A DNA stretch of 64,000 nucleotides, taken from NCBI GenBank assembly GCA_958295925.1, contig OY282384.1, positions 579,546 to 643,545 on the forward strand. Direction: 5' to 3'. The position numbers and the translations under genes were made by a program. This DNA is from an uncultured Acidimicrobiales bacterium (GTDB taxonomy: Bacteria; Actinomycetota; Acidimicrobiia; Acidimicrobiales; CATQHL01). Below are positions 43,200 to 52,916 of the stretch, piece by piece. The notes beneath the pieces are model-generated. The model did no database searches. It had not been told where the DNA came from and saw nothing but the letters and a program-made list of their open reading frames with translations. Position 1 is the stretch's first letter; each line of letters starts with the position of its first letter.

Positions 43200-44453
43200 A
43201 TGAGTACGGATTACGGGAGGAGCTACACAGTAGTCGAAGACCCGACCCTGGACAAGGAAACTGAGGCCCAAGGCACCAAAGAGAACAACGAAAACGTCAG
43301 CGATGGAGTGGACGACCGAGCCAACGAGGACAACAACGACAACGCCAGCGGCCTCAGCGCCGCCGACCCATATTCCCCAGCCGCCATGCCGAGAACCTTC
43401 GAGGAGGCCAGAGCCCGCTATGACGCGCAACAGGAAAACCCCAAGTGGCAGGAACCAGCCGAAGCCACCGCCGCATCCAACGAATTCTACCTGCAGCTGA
43501 GCGTCAACGGCCACTGGGACCGACGAGACAAAGAAGACGAAAGGCTGGGCTACAGCCGCTTCACCCCGGAAGACGGCCCCATCGAGCCAACCCTCTTCGA
43601 ACTACGCAAGGAGCTGACCGCGGAACTCCACAAGAACATCCTGGAACTCCGCAGCACCATGTCCACCGAGGACTGGAACCGCCTGGCCAACGACGCCGAG
43701 GAACTGGCAAGCTACCAACGGCAAGACTCCAACCCGGAGACCAAGTGGATCGAGTGGGGGCGACACACCAGCGAACACCGAGAGGGGCTGGAGGCAATCT
43801 ACGAATTACAGTGCGTGCTGGAACCCTGGCGGAAAAACATCGACCACCAGGACCCCACCACCCGACGCGACCTGAACGCATGGCTCGCCCAAGCAGAACT
43901 CAACGACAAGCAGCCGGAACAACTGGAACAATTAACCGACCTCATCAACGAGAGGACCGGCGACCCCGCCGCAAGAGCATTCAACGAAGCCATAGAACGG
44001 CTGATCCCCAGCGACGAACACCGCACGCTGGGGCCAATCGACTACAACTCAAAAGATGAAGGCTACGCCTTCACCCTGGACAACCTGGCCAGCCAGCTGG
44101 ACCACGTCGAAACCTTCAAGAACATAATCGCCTACGGCCTGGAAAGGGGAACCCTCACCCACGCCGACTACCTGATACTAGACCAGGCCGGCAGCCACCT
44201 GGAGGAATGCATCGAGGACCTGATGCTCCGGATCGAAGACCACCACGAAAACGAAGAGCTGGCCGACCAGGACGACGTGGAAGGCGAAAGGCGACTTACC
44301 AACTATCTAGTCGCCATAACCCACCTGGAAAGACTGACCACCGGGACCAGCGACTTCGAAAGACAAGCAGACCGCTCCCAGTTCTGCGATGCCTTCAAGA
44401 CATTCGAGGAAGCAAGAGAGAAAGCCGTCACCGGCCGAGAGAACGACGACTAG
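43200..44453 (+). CDS. Helical paralog, group II, copy 5
   Basis: 417 residues, CAGGAGG upstream. Core blocks: ELHKNILELRSTMSTEDWNRLA, WIEWGRHTSEHREGLEAIYELQ, LIPSDEHRTLGPIDYNSKDEGYAFTLDNL, LDQAGSHLEECIEDLMLRIED and LTNYLVAITHLERLTTGTSDFE. It shares the E-(G)-E-RRL-x-NYL segment with its two upstream neighbours. The 14 bases around its stop codon are duplicated in tandem. Function unknown. Confidence 0.77.
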   Translation: MSTDYGRSYTVVEDPTLDKETEAQGTKENNENVSDGVDDRANEDNNDNASGLSAADPYSPAAMPRTFEEARARYDAQQENPKWQEPAEATAASNEFYLQLSVNGHWDRRDKEDERLGYSRFTPEDGPIEPTLFELRKELTAELHKNILELRSTMSTEDWNRLANDAEELASYQRQDSNPETKWIEWGRHTSEHREGLEAIYELQCVLEPWRKNIDHQDPTTRRDLNAWLAQAELNDKQPEQLEQLTDLINERTGDPAARAFNEAIERLIPSDEHRTLGPIDYNSKDEGYAFTLDNLASQLDHVETFKNIIAYGLERGTLTHADYLILDQAGSHLEECIEDLMLRIEDHHENEELADQDDVEGERRLTNYLVAITHLERLTTGTSDFERQADRSQFCDAFKTFEEAREKAVTGRENDD

Positions 44454-44466
44454 AGAACGACGACTA
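44439..44466 (+). repeat. 14-bp tandem duplication across a stop codon
   Basis: Two copies of GAGAACGACGACTA; the TAG stop of the gene at 43200 is made from the end of the first copy and the first base of the second. Confidence 0.85.
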
Positions 44467-44569
44467 GAGAACACCAAGGTCCAAAGAAAGCAAGCGCCCA
44501 GCCCCCAGGCAGCTGAAGCAGAACCAATCACCAGAAAAGAAAACCCCGAGGGAAGAGCAGAGGCCAACC

Positions 44570-46129
44570 ATGAGCGGCAAGCTAGAGAACTACGGAGTGG
44601 ACCCAAGGCTACAAGAGGAGGAAGAGGAAGCTGACCTAGCCGCCAAGCTCGCCGCCAACGGCCAAAGCGGTCTCACCGACCTAGTACTCCCCGGCAGCGA
44701 CAAGACCGACCAGGCCGCCAGCGACCAGACAACCAACTGGAAGGACGTCCTGCTAGCAGGAACCAACGCCGGCAGAGAGAAACTGAACGGAAACACCACC
44801 GCCACGGTCACCACCCCAGTGGCCACCACCGACACCGAAGTCGACACCGCAGTCGACATCATCGCAATCCGAGACGCAAGGCGAGCACGAGCGAACGAGA
44901 CCGGAACCAGCACAGAACATAACAGCGAGCAAGTCAACAGCGTTGGAACCGATAGCCCCACGGCAAACGACGGCGCCACCGCCCAAGACAAGAAAACCTT
45001 CCGACAGCTCCTGAGCGACCCCGAATACCGCGCCCAGCACGAAGCACGGAGAGACGGGCGGCTAACCTTCGTCGAGACCCCGACGCCAGCCGAAGAGAAC
45101 CCGACAGAGACCCCGACAGAGACGCCCGCCACCTACCACGACATTCTCCTGAAAAAGGGCAGAGAAAACACAGAGAAGGCCGAAGCCACGAAGAAAGCCG
45201 CAGCCGAAGCCGCAGAGACCGTCTCAGACCAAACCACCCAGGACAGTGGGACGATCCAAGAAGGAGAAACCTACACGGAATTCCTGATCCGGACAGCCGG
45301 AAAGAACCAAGCAGCCGGCGGCAGAAGCGTAGGCTACCAGACCCTGTACCAACCGGAGCACTCTGCAGAAGAACAGGCCGACTACCCGGACTCCGACCCG
45401 AGGAGCGGGAGCCCCAAGGCCTGGCGCAGCATCACCGAACAAAAGGTGAGCGACCTCCGCCAGGCGAAGGGAAGCAACGAAGGACAAGGAGAAGCCGACG
45501 AGGAGTTCCGCTGGAGAGAGATGCGAATCCTCACCAGCGTAGTCGGCGACCTCTACTACCTCGCCGGACGAGAGATGGCCAGCCCCTACAACATGGGAAC
45601 GGGCGCGAACTACGACGGAACCCCCGTCGACTGGAAATCCATCAGCGACCCCGCCGCCGAGGTCACCCGCCGCTGGGCCACCCCGGAAATGGCGCTCTTG
45701 CGCTGGAGGAACGACGGAAAAAGCGAGGGCGACACCGAAGACAGCACCAAGAGCGACCTCTGCCGCTTCGCCCAGCAGAGCGTGATGGAAGCCGAACTGA
45801 ACCCAGCCCACCCGAACTTCGACCTGGAGAAGCTCTACCTCGTCAAGTACGGCCTGGACCTGAGCACCTGGAACAACAATCACTTGAGAGGCATCCTGGA
45901 GTTCAACGAAAAGAACGGGTTCAAAAATATGGACGAAACCGAAGCAAGAATGCTCAGCAACGCCCTCTTCAATTCACAGCAGGAAAACCAGGAATTATAC
46001 GAAATTGTTGACCAGTGGAGAGAGAACCCGCCAACCCTGGAGCAAGCGAAAGAACGAGCCAGCGCCTTCTTCAAAGCACGAGCCTGCCAGGAGTTCCTGG
46101 TAATACTCACCGCCGGCAGAGCGGAGTAA
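44570..46129 (+). CDS. Helical paralog, group IV, copy 1, with Thr-rich N-terminal half
   Basis: 519 residues; only a weak AGCAGAGG precedes the ATG. The first 230 residues are low-complexity Thr/Ala/Glu-rich sequence with TPTETPTETP. In the rest, ELNPAHPNFDLEKLYLVKYG, LRGILEFNEKNGFKNMDETEARML and FFKARACQEFLVIL match LNPTHPEYEGPDSWYQ, IQQLLDYEEENGYPTMDLVSAHVL and AWAARAKLKLLLHG of the gene at 50971. Helical, no membrane segment. Function unknown. Confidence 0.7.
   Translation: MSGKLENYGVDPRLQEEEEEADLAAKLAANGQSGLTDLVLPGSDKTDQAASDQTTNWKDVLLAGTNAGREKLNGNTTATVTTPVATTDTEVDTAVDIIAIRDARRARANETGTSTEHNSEQVNSVGTDSPTANDGATAQDKKTFRQLLSDPEYRAQHEARRDGRLTFVETPTPAEENPTETPTETPATYHDILLKKGRENTEKAEATKKAAAEAAETVSDQTTQDSGTIQEGETYTEFLIRTAGKNQAAGGRSVGYQTLYQPEHSAEEQADYPDSDPRSGSPKAWRSITEQKVSDLRQAKGSNEGQGEADEEFRWREMRILTSVVGDLYYLAGREMASPYNMGTGANYDGTPVDWKSISDPAAEVTRRWATPEMALLRWRNDGKSEGDTEDSTKSDLCRFAQQSVMEAELNPAHPNFDLEKLYLVKYGLDLSTWNNNHLRGILEFNEKNGFKNMDETEARMLSNALFNSQQENQELYEIVDQWRENPPTLEQAKERASAFFKARACQEFLVILTAGRAE
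45101..45124 (+). repeat. In-frame 12-bp repeat (PTET), 2 copies
   Basis: CCGACAGAGACC and CCGACAGAGACG, coding PTETPTET in the gene at 44570. Confidence 0.8.
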
Positions 46130-46239
46130 GAGCAATAGCAGACCGCCAACTTCTACCTGGCCCAGGCCAGCCTGGAAGTAATAGCATTACTCACCGCCGG
46201 CAAACGCCCGGGGAACTGAAGAGACAAGAAGGACAACAA

Positions 46240-47511
46240 ATGAGCACGGAGAACTACTCCCGAATCAGCTACGCCGAAAGAGACAGAGAAACGGAAGAGC
46301 AAACGGAGCATACCGCCGAACCGAAGGCCGACGATAACCTGGACCCCAAAACCGGCCTGCCGGTAACCGACAAAGACTCCAGCGCCGGCGCGGAACGCAC
46401 CGGATTCGAAGCCGAAGACCGCTACGAGGCCCAATTGGCCGACCCGGCACGACAGGAACCCATGGAACAAGCCGGCTGCTACCTGGAATACCGACTGCAG
46501 ATGACGAGATTCGGGTTCCCCGACAGCCAGGAAGTCTTTTACGAAGTCGGCGCCGCCGGGATAACCGACCACAACCAGCTGGCAATCCACCGCGACGCCT
46601 TCGAATCGGAACGATACGACACCCGGCAACGCCACGCCGGCATCCTGAACCGCCGCGAGTCGATGGACACCGAAGCCTGGAACACCCTGGCCGCGGACGC
46701 CTACTCCCTGAAAATCGCCCTGGGCACCTCATGGGAAGGATTGGACCCCAAGAAGCAAGTAATCGAATTCGGACGCCACCAGCCGGAGCACCAGAGCTAC
46801 CTGGAGGCGACCACCCGGCTGGCCAACCTGGTCGGCGGCGCCGCAACCCTGCAGGAACTGCTGGACCAAGCCCAGTGCGACCCCGGAGTAGAACTCAACC
46901 AAGGTGACTTTGAAGAGCTGGGCCGGAGCCTGGAAGACCTGGCCGAGATCGAGGAATTAGTCCAATATCTGCAGGAAAACGCGGCGGCCTGGTAGGCTGC
47001 CGCCGCCCTGAACCACGCGGTCCAACCCCTGCTGCCGCCCCTGGAATACCGCGCCAGCGCCGCCATCGACCCGGACAACGACGACCCCGCCTACCCCTTC
47101 CGACTGGAGAACCTGAACCAACAACTGGGCATAGACCTGCCAGCATTGCAGGGAGTAATCGCCACAGCGGTGGCAGAGGGCAAGCTCAACGAAGTGGAAG
47201 CTATGGCCCTGCAGAAAACCGTCGACACACTGGACTTCACCCTACGGAGAATCCGAGACTACCTGACCGGAACCGCGCCCGACTACTACGAAGGGCGGGA
47301 GGCCCAATATTACTTCGACGAAGTGACCGAAGAATGCGAGTCGGACACCGCCGCCGCCGGATATTCCTCCACCATCGCGAACCTGCAACAGCTCGCCGCC
47401 GGCATTCCCGATTGCGACCAGGCGGCGACTGCGGGCAGCCGCAAGGCCGAGGACAATCGCCGGAGCGCCGAAGGCCGGGAACGGACAATCTACCAAGCCC
47501 CGTACCGATAG
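46240..47511 (+). pseudogene. Helical paralog, group II, copy 6, interrupted by an in-frame amber codon
   Basis: One reading frame of 423 codons starting ATG 46240, broken only by TAG at 46993-46995 (codon 252). Group II blocks run on both sides: LEYRLQ, NRRESMDTEAWNTLA, VIEFGRHQPEHQSYLEATTRLANLV, ELVQYLQENAAAW, then TAG, then PLLPPLEYRASAAIDPDNDDPAYPFRLENL and the end IANLQQLAAGIPDCDQAA. In the next gene the aligned codon is CAG (Gln), one transition away. It is either a fresh nonsense pseudogene or an amber codon that is read through. Confidence 0.75.
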
Positions 47512-47541
47512 AAGAGAGACACCCCGTAAAAGAGGGAAGCC

Positions 47542-48996
47542 ATGAGAACGGAAGAATACCCGGTCCTACACCTGGAAGACCCGGACCTGGAAGACCCGGA
47601 AAACGATGACGAAGTCGAAAGCGGGGTGGACACCACGACGGGAGCAGCAGCGGAAAACGCCGACGAGAACACGGACGACAACGCCGACGACAAGGCCGAC
47701 GACAAGACCGGGAACGACTTCGAAGACGACTTCGAAGACGTCGACGACGAGGTTGAAACGACCATCGACCCCGCCACCGGCTTCCCGGTGAACCACAAGG
47801 ACTCCGCCGCCAGCGCCAAACGCACCGCGGTGGAAGCCGCCGAACGCTTCTGGCTGGGGCAGCTGAACGACCCCGACCACCAGGAACCTATTGAACAAGC
47901 CAGCTTCAACTTGGAATGGGAACTCCAAAGCGCCTGCAACGGCCAATACGAAGCAACTGCCGTCGAGTTCTTCCTGGAATCAGTCGCCGACGTCGCCGAC
48001 CCCACGCAGCGGGAAATCTGCCGAGCAGCCTGGGACGAAATGCGCGGCGACGTATCCTATATGAACATACAAATACTGGAACGCCGAGATTCCATGGTGC
48101 TGACCGTATGGAACGTCCTAGAACGTCGGGACCCCATGGAGCTGCCCGAATGGAACGCCCTGGCCGCCGACGCCTTACAGCTCGAAAGCGCCGCCGCCGT
48201 CGGCCACCGGAACTCCTGGCCGGTAATCGAACCCGGCCGCTATACCCCGGAAGGCCAGACCTACCTGTTCAACGTGCAGTGGCTGCGCCGCCAAGTAGGA
48301 ACGGCGGAAAACCTGGACGACCTGCTCGAGAAAGCGGAAAACTTCACCGACGCCGACTCGCCCCTGGACGCCGGAGAGCTGGCCAGCCTGCGCCAGCAAC
48401 TGCGAGAACACGGCGACCCAGCAGAGGTAAAAGAACTGGTTCAATACCTGAAGGACAATTACTCAATCTACCAGGAATCCCGCGCCCTGACCGACGCCGC
48501 CGCCCCCATCCTGGCCGCCCACGAGTTCCACCTAGTAGACCCCATGAACCCCAAGTACGACGACCCCGACCACAAATTCAGCAAGGAGAACCTGGAAGAC
48601 CTGGCGTACGTGAAAATCCCGGCCCTAGCAGCCGCCATCGAACGCGGCCTGGAAAGCGGACAGCTCAACGAAGCCCAAGGACTGATGCTGGAGAGCGCCC
48701 TCGGCTGCGTGAATTGGGAAGTAATGTCCATGATCCCCTTCGTCGACGGGAGAGTGCCGCCAACGGAGAAGATGACGCCCGAATCGAGAGCAATAAGCTA
48801 TTCCGCCGCCTTCAAGAACTTGGAGAACCTCCTCTCCGGCACCCCGGACTGCGACGTCGAAGCCAGCACCGAATGGATGATCGCCCACGACCGCCAGGAA
48901 CAGAACGACGCCAAGATCTACCGAACCCAAGTCGGCAAGTACGGCAGCCAGGGCAACCCCCAGTTTAGGAACTCCCCAGGAGTAGACCGGGAATAA
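47542..48996 (+). CDS. Helical paralog, group II, copy 7
   Basis: 484 residues, GAGGGAAG upstream. An acidic N-terminus with degenerate 12-bp repeats (NADENTDDNADDKADD) is followed by TIDPATGFPVNHKDSAASAKRT and EPIEQASFNLEWELQSACNG, close to the preceding interrupted copy. A 42-bp duplication inside the gene gives ERRDSMVLTVWNVL then ERRDPMELPEWNAL. Core blocks ELVQYLKDNYSIYQESRAL, FSKENLEDL, LNEAQGLML and LENLLSGTPDCDVEA are present. Function unknown. Confidence 0.77.
   Translation: MRTEEYPVLHLEDPDLEDPENDDEVESGVDTTTGAAAENADENTDDNADDKADDKTGNDFEDDFEDVDDEVETTIDPATGFPVNHKDSAASAKRTAVEAAERFWLGQLNDPDHQEPIEQASFNLEWELQSACNGQYEATAVEFFLESVADVADPTQREICRAAWDEMRGDVSYMNIQILERRDSMVLTVWNVLERRDPMELPEWNALAADALQLESAAAVGHRNSWPVIEPGRYTPEGQTYLFNVQWLRRQVGTAENLDDLLEKAENFTDADSPLDAGELASLRQQLREHGDPAEVKELVQYLKDNYSIYQESRALTDAAAPILAAHEFHLVDPMNPKYDDPDHKFSKENLEDLAYVKIPALAAAIERGLESGQLNEAQGLMLESALGCVNWEVMSMIPFVDGRVPPTEKMTPESRAISYSAAFKNLENLLSGTPDCDVEASTEWMIAHDRQEQNDAKIYRTQVGKYGSQGNPQFRNSPGVDRE
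47656..47703 (+). repeat. In-frame degenerate 12-bp repeats (NADE/NTDD/NADD/KADD)
   Basis: Four related 12-base units beginning AACGCCGACGAG, each coding an acidic tetrapeptide, in the gene at 47542. Confidence 0.75.
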
Positions 48997-49022
48997 CCCA
49001 AAAGGAAGCAAGGAACCGGACC

Positions 49023-50741
49023 ATGACCGAACGACTGGAAGGAACCGCCAGCCCCGAATGGCTGGAAGCAAGGGAAACTTTCATGAAGGCCGAAGCCGAG
49101 GCGGAGCTACGGCTGAACGACCCCGGCGCCTGCAAAGACGAGGATGCAAGCAAGGGCGACGGGACGGAGCAGGCCGCCGAGCCAGCCAGCAGAGACCGGA
49201 CTGAACACCAAGTCGACGACCAAGTCGAAGACGCCGCCACCGACCGACCCGACCTATCGGCCCACTTCGCCCTGGCCGCCGACGCCGAACACCTGAAGGA
49301 AGTCCTGAACGGCAAGGGCCAATTCCACCAACTCAACCCCCCGGCCCTGGGCGAGAAACTAGTACGCTACATCCAGGCCACCGTCCACGAAATCAAACGC
49401 GACCTGGAACACAGCGAAACATACCCCTGGTCCCACCTGGACGAACAGAATAAGAACCTACTCCAAGGCATCGTCGCCCCGGACCACAGCGCCCGCCGCA
49501 TCCTGCAATTCGGCCGCCCCGACAGCGAGGGCGACCTGCCAACATACGCCAAGGCCAAGGACGGAGTCGACTACCAGAACCCGAAGTACCAGGACCTCCT
49601 GGCCCAGCAGTACGCCGCGCTGAGCAATCCGGAACACTTCCGCGACGCCAAACTGATGAAGGACCAGGACCTCCTGGCCGACCTGCAGAATAGAGACCAC
49701 ACCGACTACCCCCACCCCTTCAGCAAAAAAGCGCTAGAGGAGTTCCAGCTCCAGATCGACGCGGCCTATAAAGCCAACACCGACGACGCCTGGCGGAACC
49801 TGGGCCACAAACCGAGCTGGCTCCTGCTCCATTCCCTGGACGCATTGGACACGTCGACCCAGGAATTGAGGGAAACCGACCACCCCACCGAGGAGATGTT
49901 CCTGCGCCACGCCGCCGACCGGGAGTGGCTGCAGTTCCTGACCCAGGGCCGCAGCGACGACAACATTGAAGCCGGCCTGGAAGCAAGGGAGGCCCTGGCC
50001 CTGGCAACCGACCCGGCAAGAGTCCACCAAATGCTCCAAGACCGGCTGGCCTACCGCAACGGGAATACGGAAGACAACACAGCAGCCATGCCGATGAGCG
50101 ACGCCATAGCCGGAATGCTGCACCGAGAGATTGTGGAATGGAACACCATTCCAAATTTGAACTGGGAGATGGACCGCCTGGAACAGGCCGCCCACCACGG
50201 GAGCAGCGCGAACTGCACCTACAACATGACCCACATCGGCCAACTGGCCCAGCGCCTGCTGGACCCCACCCGGGAGCAGCTGAAGCAGCCCATGGTCGAC
50301 ATGACCATCGAACGGGAACTCACCCAGGAAGAAGGCCGGGAGATGCACCGAGACCTAACCGACATCAACGACCTGGTCACCCTGCCGGCAGCATGGAACA
50401 CCGACGCCCTCCCCGAGCTGATCCAGGACTACCAGGAAAACTACGCTAACCTGGACCCCGGCCACCCACTGCACCCCGCGCAGCTGGAGGCGCAACAAGA
50501 GGCCATCGGCGCATTCTACCAGAAGTGGAAGACCCGTCCCCGCACCGACTACAACCCAACCCCGCAGGAGTACCTACTGGAGTCAGTCGCCATCGGCGGA
50601 TTGAACGACGCCCTGGGTTTCGGCCACGGACTACAACAGTTTGAAAACCCTAGCGAACCGCTCACCGCCGAGAAAATCACCGATTACGTCGCGAAGGTCG
50701 AAATGTTCCGGCTGGTCACCAGCGGGGCCACGCCGCAATAA
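49023..50741 (+). CDS. Helical paralog, group III, copy 2
   Basis: 572 residues, AAAAGGAAG and CAAGGA upstream. It aligns with the gene at 37420 at both ends and in the middle: DRPDLSAHFALAADAEHLKEVL, YPHPFSKKALEEFQLQI, LTQGRSDDNIEAGLEAREAL, LHPAQLEAQQEAIGAFYQKW and VAKVEMFRLVTSG. Like group II it ends several helical modules with the LxQGxSD pattern, which supports a common origin. Function unknown. Confidence 0.76.
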   Translation: MTERLEGTASPEWLEARETFMKAEAEAELRLNDPGACKDEDASKGDGTEQAAEPASRDRTEHQVDDQVEDAATDRPDLSAHFALAADAEHLKEVLNGKGQFHQLNPPALGEKLVRYIQATVHEIKRDLEHSETYPWSHLDEQNKNLLQGIVAPDHSARRILQFGRPDSEGDLPTYAKAKDGVDYQNPKYQDLLAQQYAALSNPEHFRDAKLMKDQDLLADLQNRDHTDYPHPFSKKALEEFQLQIDAAYKANTDDAWRNLGHKPSWLLLHSLDALDTSTQELRETDHPTEEMFLRHAADREWLQFLTQGRSDDNIEAGLEAREALALATDPARVHQMLQDRLAYRNGNTEDNTAAMPMSDAIAGMLHREIVEWNTIPNLNWEMDRLEQAAHHGSSANCTYNMTHIGQLAQRLLDPTREQLKQPMVDMTIERELTQEEGREMHRDLTDINDLVTLPAAWNTDALPELIQDYQENYANLDPGHPLHPAQLEAQQEAIGAFYQKWKTRPRTDYNPTPQEYLLESVAIGGLNDALGFGHGLQQFENPSEPLTAEKITDYVAKVEMFRLVTSGATPQ

Positions 50742-50970
50742 CCGCAGCAGGCCAACCCAGTAAGCAGCCGAGCAGACCCGGCCAGAGACCAAACAACTGA
50801 CCGCCGCCTGGCAATTGCCCCACCCCACCAACATATAATTCCCCATTATCCAATCCCGGCCGCTACAGCAAAACATACCCAGCCACAACGGCGGCAGCAG
50901 TCCACCAGCTAACATTAGAGTGAACCACCCTGACAATAAACTTACCAAAAACCCCGGCAAGGAGCCAAAG

Positions 50971-52866
50971 ATGACCGGCCGAACCGCTACCGGAGTGGAC
51001 TACCGCCCTGACATCTACGACGACCCCGCAGACGACCCCGCAGACAACACGGTAGACAACACGGTAGACAACACGACAAAGGACAAGGCTGAAGGCAAGG
51101 CTGAGACCAAGACCGAACACGCCGCTGACCAGACGGCCCAGGACAGGGTCAAAGACCAAGTCAAAGAACGAACCTACGACCGCACCTACGACCGGACCGA
51201 CCCCCGTTCCGGCAACCCCGCCGCCTTCACCAATCTCTCCCCGGTACAGGCCGTGCGACTCTGCAGCTACAAGGCCGGCGAACCCGAAATCAACGCCGCC
51301 GAGGAGCAGGCCGACGACGCCTGCGCCTTCCAGGGACAATCGCTCTATAAGGACTTCCGCCAGGCCCAAGAGTGGGCCCTAGCCTACTCCCTACGCGAAA
51401 TCGGCTACCAGATTGAGCAAGCGGCCGCCGCCTACCCCCAGACCAACCCCAAGGACCCGAACTTCGACCCCGCAGCCGCCGCCGGCCTGGCCGCGGAACG
51501 GACCAGCTTCGTCCAGCGCTTCGCCGATGCCGACACCCGCCTGCTGGGATTGGACAAGCAGGAAAACAATTTCAGCAGCCACGCCGAAACGCTGAAGACC
51601 CACACCTGGCAGCTGCTCGACATGGCCGAGTCGCTAAACCCCACCCACCCGGAATACGAAGGCCCCGACAGCTGGTACCAGAGCATCCTGTTCGAGGACA
51701 CCGACAAAGGCCTCTACATCATCCAACAACTGCTCGACTACGAGGAGGAGAACGGCTACCCGACGATGGACCTGGTCAGCGCCCACGTGCTGCGCGAGAC
51801 CGCCAAAGAAATCCGCGAGACCACCGACACCCTGAAACTGACCATCGAAGTCAACTGGGCCGAAGGCCACCCGGCCGCCAACTGGGAGGGCGGCATGGAC
51901 CGGCTAGTGAGCCACCACAGCAGCCCCCACTTCCAGAAGGCCTGGGCCGCCCGGGCTAAACTCAAACTCCTGCTCCACGGCCAGGAGGAAAGCGGAGAAA
52001 ACAGCGAAAACCCAGACGAAGCCAGCACGAGCGACAGCGCTCAGGCAGCAGAGGCCGTAGAGAACGTCGAAGGAAACATCGAAGGAAAAATCGAAGGAAA
52101 TACCAGCAAGTACCAACTAGACCCCGCCGCCGTGGAAGACCGAATCTGGGAGGACATGAACCCCATGCTCCGAGAAGCAGTCGCTCACCGCCTGGAAGAC
52201 GCCCTCGCCGGCCTCGTGGACTACAGCCAGGCCCACCCCGGCACCGTCCTGCCAACGGACATACAAGCGATAGTAGACCGATTCAACCAGCTGGAGATCA
52301 ACGATCCGAAGAACGGATACAGGGAACCAGGTAACATTCTCCACACCGAGAGCGGCGGCTACATCTACCAGCAACAATGGCATCTAACGTATGAGACCAT
52401 GGGACCAGGCCTGCACCTAATGGAAGGCGACATGGCCACCATCGAGAGCGCAATGGTAGATGCAGACTTTGAGATCAGCGACCTGGAGCAATACATAGAC
52501 CTGACAGACGACCCCAGCCAGAAGCCCCAATTCTGGCGGCAAGAGGCGATGGACTTGCGATTGAAGATATCCAGAAACCCCTTCGCAACCAGAACCATGA
52601 ACGAGACGGAATCAAAGCTGGCCGAGCATCACGACTTCATCATGTACGACGGAAACGGCCTCGCGCCAGGCAGCCGTGAGCTGCTGCAAATCGCCCTGGA
52701 CCGAGCCAGAAACAGCCTCCGAGGATGCATGGAAGTAGCCGGAAGGCAGACCGACGACGAAACCGACGACGAAACCGACGAAGCAGCCCGACAGGAAGCC
52801 CTGACCGAGGCCAAACTGGCCTACCTGGTGGACCGGCACATCCTTTACATACTTTGCACCGAGTAA
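50971..52866 (+). CDS. Helical paralog, group IV, copy 2 (two-module)
   Basis: 631 residues from ATG 50971, with AAGGAG six bases upstream. Five 12-bp units encode DDPADDPADNTVDNTVDNT near the N-terminus. The first module (about 170-340) matches the C-terminal half of the gene at 44570. A linker of EGNIEGKIEGN repeats leads to a second helical module (about 385-620), with a DDETDDETDE repeat before the end. A TATAAT box lies at 50834-50839 without a good -35. Function unknown. Confidence 0.74.
   Translation: MTGRTATGVDYRPDIYDDPADDPADNTVDNTVDNTTKDKAEGKAETKTEHAADQTAQDRVKDQVKERTYDRTYDRTDPRSGNPAAFTNLSPVQAVRLCSYKAGEPEINAAEEQADDACAFQGQSLYKDFRQAQEWALAYSLREIGYQIEQAAAAYPQTNPKDPNFDPAAAAGLAAERTSFVQRFADADTRLLGLDKQENNFSSHAETLKTHTWQLLDMAESLNPTHPEYEGPDSWYQSILFEDTDKGLYIIQQLLDYEEENGYPTMDLVSAHVLRETAKEIRETTDTLKLTIEVNWAEGHPAANWEGGMDRLVSHHSSPHFQKAWAARAKLKLLLHGQEESGENSENPDEASTSDSAQAAEAVENVEGNIEGKIEGNTSKYQLDPAAVEDRIWEDMNPMLREAVAHRLEDALAGLVDYSQAHPGTVLPTDIQAIVDRFNQLEINDPKNGYREPGNILHTESGGYIYQQQWHLTYETMGPGLHLMEGDMATIESAMVDADFEISDLEQYIDLTDDPSQKPQFWRQEAMDLRLKISRNPFATRTMNETESKLAEHHDFIMYDGNGLAPGSRELLQIALDRARNSLRGCMEVAGRQTDDETDDETDEAARQEALTEAKLAYLVDRHILYILCTE
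51019..51078 (+). repeat. In-frame 12-bp repeats (DDPA x2, DNTV x2, DNTT)
   Basis: GACGACCCCGCA twice, GACAACACGGTA twice and GACAACACGACA once: sixty bases in five exact 12-base steps in the gene at 50971. Two different units side by side indicate two rounds of expansion. Confidence 0.95.
52069..52104 (+). repeat. In-frame 12-bp repeat (EGNI/EGKI/EGNT)
   Basis: Three units beginning GAAGGAAACATC, in the linker between the two modules of the gene at 50971. Confidence 0.85.
52753..52782 (+). repeat. In-frame 12-bp repeat (DDET), 2.5 copies
   Basis: GACGACGAAACC twice, then GACGAA, near the 3' end of the gene at 50971. Confidence 0.9.
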
Positions 52867-52916
52867 CCAGGCAACCTTAAACAACATCAACCGAACCGAC
52901 CACAGGAGCCAACACC

